This document shows, in pieces, positions 1 to 6,420 of a stretch of DNA of 13,502 nt. The translations under genes and the position numbers were made by a program. Position 1 is the first letter of the stretch, and each line of letters starts with the position of its first letter. This stretch comes from Syntrophaceae bacterium (GTDB lineage: Bacteria; Desulfobacterota; Desulfomonilia; Desulfomonilales; Desulfomonilaceae), in assembly GCA_014874425.1 (NCBI GenBank), contig JACWAG010000323.1, positions 1 through 13,502 of the forward strand, in the 5' to 3' direction. The notes under the pieces are model-generated. The model did no database searches, had not been told where the DNA came from, and was given only the letters and a program-made list of their open reading frames with translations.

Positions 1-449
1 GGACTAATCAAGCATCTCTCAAGAGCCCTTTCAAAAAAACAGCCGCCCTGTTTCCTGTGGATCCCCTTTTGATTAACGACCTTTCCGTATTTCAACCATA
101 GTTCGTCGGAGTGACATATAAAATCGTCATCCGCTTCATCATAAAGCTCCAACTGTTTTTCCAGTTTGTCTTGCCGCCATTCGTCATCTGAATCAAGAAA
201 CGCTATAAGTTTGCCGTGTGAAGCGACAATTCCCGTGTTCCTGGCAGCGGATACGCCTTTGTGCTCCTGCCTCGAGTATCGAATTGAATCCGACGCCCCC
301 GCTATCAAGTCGGCGGTTGAATCCGTCGATCCATCATCTATCACTATAAGTTCAATATCTTGAAAGGTTTGTTTTAGGACTGAATGGATAGACCGAGGGA
401 GCACATCCACCCGATTGAATGTTGGAATGATTACAGTTACCAGAGGCAT
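1..449 (-). CDS. Family 2 glycosyltransferase (GT-A fold), C-terminal part beyond the window
   Basis: The minus strand is open from an ATG at 449 to the left edge, giving 149 residues of an N-terminal GT2 domain. It begins MPLVTVIIPTFN, the usual first beta strand. It then shows IDDGSTD (about residues 47-53), the nucleotide-binding aspartate region; the G-S-A-A-R-N-T-G helix start (about 75-83); and FLDSDDEW (about 95-102), the DxD metal/nucleotide-sugar motif. Family members transfer a sugar from an activated nucleotide donor at the cytoplasmic face of the membrane, commonly for LPS O-antigen, capsule or glycan synthesis; donor and acceptor cannot be read from this part. The start is preceded by an AGGA only about 2 bases away, so the ribosome site is weak, but the residues match the family N-terminus exactly. 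It lies about 240 bases downstream of the radical SAM gene on the same strand, with an inverted repeat between them, so co-transcription is uncertain. Confidence 0.9.
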   Translation of the reverse strand, partial: MPLVTVIIPTFNRVDVLPRSIHSVLKQTFQDIELIVIDDGSTDSTADLIAGASDSIRYSRQEHKGVSAARNTGIVASHGKLIAFLDSDDEWRQDKLEKQLELYDEADDDFICHSDELWLKYGKVVNQKGIHRKQGGCFFERALERCLIS

Positions 450-517
450 TTCCTGACCCGAAAATTCACAAAACTATTCATACAAAGGCCAAGAATGTCC
501 TTGTCCTAGGAAAATTC

Positions 518-549
518 TCGTGACCCTTTTCAAATGAATTGGGTCACGA
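518..549 (-). terminator. Inverted repeat between radical SAM and GT2 genes, possible weak terminator
   Basis: TCGTGACCC (518-526) and GGGTCACGA (541-549) form a perfect 9-bp stem around a 14-base loop. Read on the minus strand the stem is followed by GAATTTTCC, a short T-rich run, so it could weakly terminate the upstream radical SAM transcript or separate it from the glycosyltransferase gene. Without a long T-tract it could equally be an operator or mRNA-stability hairpin. The stem is seen directly; the role is inference. Confidence 0.4.
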
Positions 550-632
550 AATGTCTATTTGAATGGGCTGATGCTGAAACCTAAGATTAACGATACCTAA
601 AAATGCCGTCATTTGAACCGAAAGAGGAAACC

Positions 633-646
633 ATGATCTAGATCAT
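633..646. promoter_or_regulatory. 14-bp perfect palindrome, possible operator
   Basis: ATGATCTAGATCAT is a perfect dyad of 14 bases lying just downstream of the radical SAM stop codon and about 185 bases upstream of the GT2 start. It is symmetrical enough to be a dimeric regulator site, but it matches no regulator consensus I recognise and has no clear promoter elements around it. The rest of the 450-691 gap holds only the 518-549 inverted repeat and no gene. Confidence 0.25.
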
Positions 647-691
647 CAAGAACACATGCTTCCCGGGGCCTCAAAACGATTTATTAAAGAT

Positions 692-2209
692 TTAACTTAC
701 TCCGACTGCCATTTTTTTGTGCTTATCGCTATCCTTGTAATAATGCGCCTGAATCTTTCGACAGACGTCGTCTTTTATTGTTTGCCATGAGCAAAATGCG
801 GTTGTTCTAATTTGTCCAGTCTCGACGTCCTCGTAAGCAAAGACGGCTGGACAATCGTGAAGCCTGGCGTTTTCCAAGCCCCCTTCATCTTCATACGGAA
901 TTGTGATCAGGGTAAGCAGTTGCTTAAAACTGGTCCGCATACTCAAAACTTCGTCAATCTTCCTGCCCTTGGCAATGTCCACAAGGGCCTTGATTCCGTT
1001 GACGAAAGCGGGCTTAGCGAGGGACTTCCTCAGATTGATAGTCCTAGCTACTATAAAGGCCGCCTGAACGGCCGCAGACAGGTTGAACCACCAATGCCGC
1101 CATTTCGGGGCGGATTTTGCAGGCGATTTCCGAATTAGCTTCCGGTCCAGCTTCCTGAGCTTTGAGAGAGCTTCGGAAAGAGGAATATTAAGATACGATG
1201 AAAGAGGAATGTATTTCTCTCCGTCGGAAATTACAATTGTGGCGCTCTCACAATTTGGGTGAGATCCACCAAGGGTCTGTTTTCCGAAGAATTTGGACAG
1301 AATTTCAAATTTCATCATTCCTGTGGAAACAAATTCCACGTCAGGAAGAATTCTCTCAAAAATGTTTTCGACGCACTCGGTTGTGGTCGGCTCCAATTTC
1401 ACATCCGAGGTTTCCCAGCATGGAGTCAGCGGAACAAAAGCCCAAACTGAAACATGCTCCTTGTAACTGTGGACAAACTCCATCAATTCTCCCATGTTGG
1501 AGTCATTCACACCGGAGGCCACGGTCGAGATTACGGCTAGCTTGTTCACGCCGCATTTAATGACGTTTTCAAAAGCCCTCTTTTTTACAGCAAGAGAATT
1601 GTCCCCCCTAAGGGTTTTGTATATCTCGGGTTTCGTTCCGTCCAAACCGAAATTGACCTGAACGCCAAGGCTGCACAGTTCCTTACAATAGTCCATGTCC
1701 GCCAGTTTTAGACCATTTGTAAATAGTTGAACCTGAAAACCATGAGATTTCGCCAGACGCACGATTTCCAGAAAATCATCATGGACGGTGGGTTCCCCAC
1801 CGAAAAAGCAGATATTCGGTCTGGGGTCCCAATCTTCAAACTCATGGAAAATCTTTTCAAAATATTCCAGCGGCGGTTTGTAGGCAAATCCCATTGCATC
1901 GACATAAGCAAGGCAGATTGGACATCTCTGATTGCACAGATTTGTGACGTCAATGGCTACAGTGGTGGGACGAGTATGCAATTTGTGATCACACGACTTG
2001 CAATTCAATGAACAATCTGAAGGGCCTGAAGGTTCCTGGTATTCCGCTACTTCGCGCTTCCATCGCCATTTGCGCGCGTCTTTTGTAACGAGAGAAGATG
2101 TACGGCCACAGTCTTTACAAAATTTTACCAGGTACACGCAATTATTCTTGATCTCATACCTAGCATCTGTAGGCGTACCGCACTTTTCACATAGGCCTAA
2201 TTTCATCAT
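692..2209 (-). CDS. Radical SAM protein resembling the Tes/MJ0619 family
   Basis: A 505-residue protein. The canonical 4Fe-4S/SAM motif is C92-x3-C96-x2-C99, followed by the GGEP motif at 137-140 and FTNG near 163-166. An N-terminal Cys-rich region has C7/C10 and C31/C34 in zinc-ribbon-like spacing, then a second C66-x3-C70-x2-C73 with a nearby His. The C-terminus carries C453 and C473 in a context (RLHDCP ... TTAFCSW) resembling the C-terminal cysteines of archaeal Tes/MJ0619-type enzymes. That family includes tetraether synthase, which forms C-C bonds between lipid chains, and other members of unknown substrate; function here is inferred only from layout. Residues about 375-392 (WWFNLSAAVQAAFIV) are hydrophobic and may contact membrane. 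The start is a double ATG with GGAG 4 or 7 bases upstream. The gene is divergent from lpxB and upstream of a glycosyltransferase, which fits an envelope or lipid substrate but does not prove it. Confidence 0.85.
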   Translation of the reverse strand: MMKLGLCEKCGTPTDARYEIKNNCVYLVKFCKDCGRTSSLVTKDARKWRWKREVAEYQEPSGPSDCSLNCKSCDHKLHTRPTTVAIDVTNLCNQRCPICLAYVDAMGFAYKPPLEYFEKIFHEFEDWDPRPNICFFGGEPTVHDDFLEIVRLAKSHGFQVQLFTNGLKLADMDYCKELCSLGVQVNFGLDGTKPEIYKTLRGDNSLAVKKRAFENVIKCGVNKLAVISTVASGVNDSNMGELMEFVHSYKEHVSVWAFVPLTPCWETSDVKLEPTTTECVENIFERILPDVEFVSTGMMKFEILSKFFGKQTLGGSHPNCESATIVISDGEKYIPLSSYLNIPLSEALSKLRKLDRKLIRKSPAKSAPKWRHWWFNLSAAVQAAFIVARTINLRKSLAKPAFVNGIKALVDIAKGRKIDEVLSMRTSFKQLLTLITIPYEDEGGLENARLHDCPAVFAYEDVETGQIRTTAFCSWQTIKDDVCRKIQAHYYKDSDKHKKMAVGVS

Positions 2210-2341
2210 TTACTCCGAGCCGCGTTTGAGTAACCATGGTTTAAACTATATACCAACAGATTGTAACATGTTATTAGCACATACTCGCGTTTTGAAAAAG
2301 GGGAATATTTTCGGACTGGATTCATATCAAACATTCTTTCA

Positions 2342-2371
2342 TTGTCAAGGCAAAAGTCATGCTGCTAAAAT
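2342..2371 (+). promoter_or_regulatory. Candidate sigma-70-type promoter for lpxB
   Basis: TTGTCA at 2342-2347 and TAAAAT at 2366-2371 each match the consensus hexamer at five of six positions, with an 18-base spacer. The predicted transcript would begin near 2378, about 80 bases before the lpxB start. The remainder of the 2210-2458 divergent gap is AT-rich and contains short palindromes such as AACCATGGTT near 2231, but no convincing promoter for the radical SAM gene. Confidence 0.5.
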
Positions 2372-2377
2372 AAAAAA

Positions 2378-2400
2378 CCTTGGTCCTGAGACCGAGGACC
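2378..2400 (+). other. Hairpin at the predicted 5' end of the lpxB transcript
   Basis: CCTTGGTC (2378-2385) pairs with GACCGAGG (2390-2397) around a CTGA loop, with one G-U pair. A competing fold pairs GGTCCT (2382-2387) perfectly with AGGACC (2395-2400). The element sits where transcription from the promoter at 2342-2371 should start, so it may be a 5' stabilising hairpin. The A-rich run before it would look like a T-tract on the other strand, but no minus-strand gene ends here. Confidence 0.35.
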
Positions 2401-2458
2401 ATTCAGAGTCATCTTATATTCATCAAGAACTTATTGGTCATATAGGTGAATCAATTTT

Positions 2459-3778
2459 ATGCCCCCAAAATTGGCATTCTTCAAGCAAACAACAAATGGA
2501 CACGACGCGGACTTGGTAGGATCTGTTTTGATCCTGGCCGGAGAAGCGTCTGGAGATTATCATGCCGCAGCTCTTGTTCAAGAAGTACGGCGCCGATTCC
2601 CAAAAATTAGTTTTACCGGTATTGGCGGTGAAAAATTGGAGGCGGCGGGAATGAGATTGTTGTTTCACTACAGAGATATCAACACCATTGGATTTAGCGG
2701 GGGATTCGGTAAACTCAAAAGTGTCCTCGCCGCTTACATTTTTATGAAGTCCGAGTTGCGTGGCGGTAAATACGACGTTTTTATTCCAGTCGATTTCCCT
2801 GATGTGAATATCCGTTTATGTAATGTCGCCAAGAAGGCCGGTGTTAAAGTTTGCTACTACATCAGTCCTCAAATATGGGCATGGCGTAGACATCGGATCC
2901 ATAAGATCGCTGCGGTAGTCGACAGGATGATGACCATTTTCCCGTTTGAGGAGAAACTGTATTCCGACGTCGGCGTTCAGGCCAATTTTGTGGGCCACAC
3001 CATGGTAAGTGACATTCCTGAAGAAGTTGACAAATCCGCATTAAAACTGGAACTTGGCATTCGAAATCAAGGATCGGTGGTGACTCTCGCTCCTGGTAGC
3101 CGTCATTCGGAGATTGCTCGAGTCCTTCCAGCCATGTGTTCCGCCGCTGAGCTACATCGAAAGGTTTTTCCCGAAACTCAATTTGTGGTTCCTCTTGCTG
3201 GCCCTCACCTCAGAGGCCAGATCCAAAATATCCTCGATGATTCGCGCTTCAATGCAATGGTAATCCCTGCCGAAGCATCTAAGATAATGGCCGTTTCTGA
3301 CTATGGTCTGGTTACGTCAGGTACCGCAACTTTACAGGCGGCGCTGTCCAGAATGCCTCACGCAGTTGTGTATATACTCGACACATTTTCCTGGATCCTG
3401 GCTACTAAAATCTTGATGCCGCTCCTGATGGAACCGGATATTCATGTTGCTATCGCAAACATGTTATGTATTAAGGGACAGGCTGGACCGGACAACCCTA
3501 TCGAAATCATGATCAAAGGGGGTTATAGAGTCCCATGTTTGGGATGCGGACGGCCTCTGTTGGTCCCTGAAGTCCTACAACAATTTGCTACGCCAGAAAA
3601 TTTGGCTTCATGGCTAGAAAGATTCAGGAGAGATTCGAATCTCAGGGCCACAATGAAAAAGGCATTTGTCCGTCTTAGAGAAATGCTCGAACCACTACCT
3701 TCTAACCCCTCGCCGTCTGACGCTCTCTTGGACTTGATTTTGGAAAAACGAGGAGAAACAACCCAATTGGAGTTTTAG
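2459..3778 (+). CDS. lpxB: Lipid-A-disaccharide synthase
   Basis: LpxB (family GT19) condenses UDP-2,3-diacylglucosamine with lipid X to make the beta-1,6 disaccharide of lipid A at the cytoplasmic face of the inner membrane. The 439-residue product shows LILAGEASGDYHAA (24-37), the diagnostic N-terminus; YISPQIWAWRRHRI (134-147); FVGHTMVSDIP (177-187); LAPGSRHSEI (210-219), the donor-domain loop; and TSGTATLQAA (286-295). The last normally reads SGTA-x2-E, so a Gln replaces the usual Glu here. Between IANM (332-335) and the VPEVLQ motif (369-374) there is an insertion of roughly 25 residues with two cysteines (C360, C363), which explains part of its greater length than E. coli LpxB (382). 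ATG 2459 has AGGTGA 9 bases upstream; it adds about 22 residues before the first conserved strand. The gene appears monocistronic here. Confidence 0.95.
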   Translation: MPPKLAFFKQTTNGHDADLVGSVLILAGEASGDYHAAALVQEVRRRFPKISFTGIGGEKLEAAGMRLLFHYRDINTIGFSGGFGKLKSVLAAYIFMKSELRGGKYDVFIPVDFPDVNIRLCNVAKKAGVKVCYYISPQIWAWRRHRIHKIAAVVDRMMTIFPFEEKLYSDVGVQANFVGHTMVSDIPEEVDKSALKLELGIRNQGSVVTLAPGSRHSEIARVLPAMCSAAELHRKVFPETQFVVPLAGPHLRGQIQNILDDSRFNAMVIPAEASKIMAVSDYGLVTSGTATLQAALSRMPHAVVYILDTFSWILATKILMPLLMEPDIHVAIANMLCIKGQAGPDNPIEIMIKGGYRVPCLGCGRPLLVPEVLQQFATPENLASWLERFRRDSNLRATMKKAFVRLREMLEPLPSNPSPSDALLDLILEKRGETTQLEF

Positions 3779-3808
3779 GCTCCACGATTGTTTTGTACAA
3801 AAAGGAAA

Positions 3809-3841
3809 GGCCCAAAAATGTATGGTAGGAACATTTGGGCC
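3809..3841. terminator. Bidirectional hairpin terminator between lpxB and the HAD gene
   Basis: An arm at 3809-3821 (GGCCCAAAAATGT) pairs with 3831-3841 (ACATTTGGGCC), leaving two bulged A residues, around a 9-base loop. On the minus strand the stem is followed by TTTCCTTTTT, fitting termination of the HAD-gene transcript that ends about 80 bases earlier; on the plus strand only CCTCTATG follows, so it would end lpxB less efficiently. The convergent arrangement of the flanking genes supports a terminator role. Confidence 0.6.
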
Positions 3842-3920
3842 CCTCTATGTGTTTAGAGTAGGTAGGTCTTGTAAAGATCAGACAGTGGTATGCGTAAGGA
3901 GTTCCAAAAAAAATATTTAT

Positions 3921-5279
3921 TTAATTTTTTTCAGATTTACTGATGGAGATAACAGGCTCCAACGCCGCTGGCAGTTCACTTATGTGATTGAGTACCCTTC
4001 TGGGCTTGTGTAAAGCAAGTTCTTCAGCGGAGAAAAATGGTCCGGCTACCGCATAAGCGTCAATTCCCACCGCTTTTGCGCCTTGTATGTCAATAGGCGC
4101 GTCACCTACATAGATTGTGTTTTCCACTTTGGCGCCAACTGATCTGATAAATTCTAAAAACATGTCGGCAGCCGGTTTTGCCTTGAATCCATCTTCGGCC
4201 CCCAGAATTGTTTTCATTTTGTGAGCAAATCCAAGATGATCCGCAAGTATGCGCGCATATCGACCTCGCTTATTTGAAACGATTCCCTGTTTGAGTGAGC
4301 CATTCAACTTTATGAGGGTCTCCAGGGCTCCTGGAATCATAGACGTCTTATCGAGAAAAACCGTGTCATAGTAATCCCTAAAGACCTTGATTCCGAGTTC
4401 AGAGTGTTCAGGCTTTAAATGGGATTTCACAAAATCAATCAACGAAACCGACGTCTTCCTGATGACTTCCTGAACGGTCATTATTGGATAACCAAGTTCA
4501 TTGAACATGTAATTGAAGGCTTCGGCTATAGCGTCTATTGAATCTATAAGCGTACCATCCAAATCAAAAGCGACCGCCTCAATATTCCGAGTCAACATCA
4601 GCGGAGCCTCATGAAATCCGTTGATTCTGATTGCTGGGATTTTATTTGCGACACAATAGAGAAAAAGATCACCGAGCGCCAATACCATGTCCGCTTCCGA
4701 CGCCGCATGTCTGTCCGACTCACCATCTCCAATAAGCACAATCTTGTCGTATTGCCGCCTGAAATTTCGAAGCGCCCTCAACTTGCAGGTACCACAGATT
4801 TGACAGTCCGGATTACAGTGTCCGCACCTGATCTCAACCCTTCCGCCGTCCTCGATAATCAGACTGTTTGAGATTATATCAAGTCCGGTAATTCCATGTT
4901 TCTTGAGGAGAGTTTTGATTGTCTCATCAAAACCATCTGAGACAATTTTTACATCGATATTTGAGTTTCTAGCCCACTCCAGGAACTTTGGGAAATATGG
5001 ATCAAGTTGCGAATGCTCAAGCACAAAACGCTCAAAATTCACCCGTGTCATACGCATCAGAGGCGCCACGGCTTCGTAAACTGCTTTAGACCCTATATCG
5101 CCCCTGAGATAACGCTTTACATGATAGCGCCATTGTGGATCGGAAATGTGGCTACGAATTAACCTGTTTACAGTGTCCTTAGTTGAAACAGTACCGTCAA
5201 AATCGCAAAGGACAAGGGTGGTTCCTGAACCCTGCCACTCTTTGAAGAAATCACCAGCGGCATTATATGGATGTGACAT
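3921..5279 (-). CDS. Tandem two-domain HAD-superfamily phosphatase (MtnX-like + phosphoglycolate-phosphatase-like)
   Basis: A 452-residue fusion of two complete HAD phosphatases. Domain 1 (about 20-225) has DFDGT at 26-30, S114-D115-G116, K166 and GDGESD at 184-189, resembling the MtnX/phosphoserine-phosphatase branch. It carries a compact cysteine cluster C152, C155, C159, C162, C165 just before K166, seen in part in MtnX-type proteins and likely metal-binding or structural. Domain 2 (about 233-440) has DLDGT at 239-243, S335-N336, K366/K368 and GDAPID at 392-397, resembling phosphoglycolate phosphatase or pyrophosphatase PpaX-type enzymes. Both carry the nucleophile and acid/base aspartates, so both look active; the substrates cannot be read. 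It lies 59 bases downstream of greA on the same strand and is probably co-transcribed. ATG 5279 has a GAAGAG about 4 bases upstream. Confidence 0.88.
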   Translation of the reverse strand: MSHPYNAAGDFFKEWQGSGTTLVLCDFDGTVSTKDTVNRLIRSHISDPQWRYHVKRYLRGDIGSKAVYEAVAPLMRMTRVNFERFVLEHSQLDPYFPKFLEWARNSNIDVKIVSDGFDETIKTLLKKHGITGLDIISNSLIIEDGGRVEIRCGHCNPDCQICGTCKLRALRNFRRQYDKIVLIGDGESDRHAASEADMVLALGDLFLYCVANKIPAIRINGFHEAPLMLTRNIEAVAFDLDGTLIDSIDAIAEAFNYMFNELGYPIMTVQEVIRKTSVSLIDFVKSHLKPEHSELGIKVFRDYYDTVFLDKTSMIPGALETLIKLNGSLKQGIVSNKRGRYARILADHLGFAHKMKTILGAEDGFKAKPAADMFLEFIRSVGAKVENTIYVGDAPIDIQGAKAVGIDAYAVAGPFFSAEELALHKPRRVLNHISELPAALEPVISISKSEKN

Positions 5280-5338
5280 TGCTCTTCAGTTATCTCATTA
5301 CAAAATTGAGGCCAATGCATTGGGACACCAGGCCTGAG

Positions 5339-5815
5339 TTATTTGATATCAATTATCTCGCATTCCCTAACCCCATTTGGAGTGCGAACTTCAACTACAT
5401 CACCCACCTCTCTCCCTATCAATGCCTTACCAACAGGAGAATCTACGGATATAATTCCATTGGCGATGTCTGCTTCATCTTGGCCCAACAATTGATAATT
5501 TTTCGTTTCATCGGTATCAAGGTCTTGAATTGTTACATGAACTCCAAAGACCACTCTATCAGGCGTAGGACGATTACTTATATCTATGATTTCTGAAGAG
5601 GAAATCCTGTCTTGCAGGTCTCTGATTCTGGTTTCGATTAATGCCTGCTTTTCCTTCGCATACGTGTACTCCGCGTTTTCAGATAAATCGCCGTGTCCCA
5701 ACGCTATTTCGATTTCTTTTATGACAGATGGTCTTTCGACCCTAATTAATTTATCCATCTCTTCGTTCAATCTTTTTAAACCCTTACTTGAGATGGGCCG
5801 CCTGTTAAAACTCAT
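5339..5815 (-). CDS. greA: Transcript cleavage factor GreA/GreB
   Basis: A Gre factor of 158 residues that enters the RNA polymerase secondary channel and stimulates cleavage of backtracked transcripts. The N-terminal coiled coil carries the hallmark GHGDLSENAEYTYAKEKQ, whose acidic tip (D and E of GDLSENAEY) holds the catalytic Mg2+. The C-terminal FKBP-like domain has DEADIANGIISVDSPVGKAL followed by GREVGDVVEVRTP. The RPISSKGLKRLNEEM start and ERP in the first helix are somewhat GreB-like, but greA is the usual call at this length. Start choice: ATG 5824 directly abuts AGAGG, leaving no spacer, whereas ATG 5815 has that AGAGG nine bases upstream and starts MSFNRRPIS, so 5815 is preferred. 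A candidate promoter lies upstream at 5873-5901. Confidence 0.93.
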   Translation of the reverse strand: MSFNRRPISSKGLKRLNEEMDKLIRVERPSVIKEIEIALGHGDLSENAEYTYAKEKQALIETRIRDLQDRISSSEIIDISNRPTPDRVVFGVHVTIQDLDTDETKNYQLLGQDEADIANGIISVDSPVGKALIGREVGDVVEVRTPNGVRECEIIDIK

Positions 5816-5872
5816 GACTACCATCCTCTTTTTAAGACAAAGTGTTCACATGACTATCGGTAGGCAAGAACA

Positions 5873-5901
5873 TTGATAGAACCTCAAACCCAATGAGTCA
5901 A
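5873..5901 (-). promoter_or_regulatory. Candidate sigma-70-type promoter for greA and the HAD gene
   Basis: On the minus strand TTGACT (5901-5896) is followed after exactly 17 bases by TATCAA (5878-5873), matching the consensus hexamers at five and four of six positions. The predicted start lies about 50 bases before greA, in the 113-base gap after the IscU-like gene. This suggests greA and the HAD gene can be transcribed independently of the moeA genes. Confidence 0.45.
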
Positions 5902-5928
5902 GCTAGAAACTTTAACCAAATGTGATTT

Positions 5929-6399
5929 CTACTTTTGTCCACTCGCTGTTTGGTCGGAGACTTTATGCAACCCAAGACAATAAATTCGAAGCGATTCCTG
6001 AAGTGTGTCTGCGGCAAGCGTCGCGCAATGAAGGTCTTCCTCCGGCATTCCACCAACAGCTTCTCTTATCGATAGATAATCAATATCCGCGACTTCTTCA
6101 GGGGTTTTCCCCAGCGCCATACGGGTAGCGACGGCTCCGCATTCACTGCTGAATTTGCAGCCATCAGTCCAGTAACTGGCGTCAGCCACTTTCCCCCTAC
6201 TAAATTTTAGCGAAATCTTCATAGAATCTCCGCAGTTACCCTTGGCGATAGCTACTGCGTCAGGTTCATCCATAGTTCCAAAGGTGGGATTGAATTTGTT
6301 CAAAGCGAAGATCCAAATCCCCAACATTACTGTCAATACAGCGGCGCAAGCTCCAATAGTGGGCCAAGGAGCGCCGGAGAAAAAAGCTATAATATCCAT
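5929..6399 (-). CDS. Membrane-anchored IscU/NifU-N-like Fe-S cluster scaffold
   Basis: About 156 residues from ATG 6399. A single hydrophobic segment (about 13-34, within PTIGACAAVLTVMLGIWIFAL) is followed by an IscU-like domain. All cluster-ligand positions of IscU are recognisable: C56 in GNCGDS with D58 two residues later, C81 in TDGCKFSSEC, and H124-C125 in DLHCAT; C87 and C141 are extra cysteines. The LPPVK motif that contacts the HscA chaperone in IscU is absent, replaced by GMPEED before the His-Cys pair. The family assembles and hands on 2Fe-2S or 4Fe-4S clusters. Soluble IscU has no anchor; with few positive residues before the segment the orientation is uncertain, but a cytoplasmic domain is expected. 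It directly follows the MoeA-PBP fusion, so it may serve membrane-bound molybdoenzyme assembly (inference). A TTG at 6420, right after the upstream stop, is an alternative start without a clear ribosome site. Confidence 0.8.
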   Translation of the reverse strand: MDIIAFFSGAPWPTIGACAAVLTVMLGIWIFALNKFNPTFGTMDEPDAVAIAKGNCGDSMKISLKFSRGKVADASYWTDGCKFSSECGAVATRMALGKTPEEVADIDYLSIREAVGGMPEEDLHCATLAADTLQESLRIYCLGLHKVSDQTASGQK

Positions 6400-6420
6400 G
6401 TTCTCAAACACCGATGCCAA

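Noticed and set aside
1727..2011. Plus-strand open frames within the radical SAM gene
   Set aside because: They are antisense to strongly conserved radical SAM motifs and have no ribosome site or homology I recognise.
2378..2397. Minus-strand intrinsic terminator (hairpin followed by T-rich run)
   Set aside because: No minus-strand gene ends upstream of it, and the stem has a C-A mismatch on that strand; it fits better as an lpxB leader hairpin.
2438..2668. Minus-strand open frame opposite the lpxB start
   Set aside because: It lies antisense to the conserved LpxB N-terminus and shows no recognisable motif.
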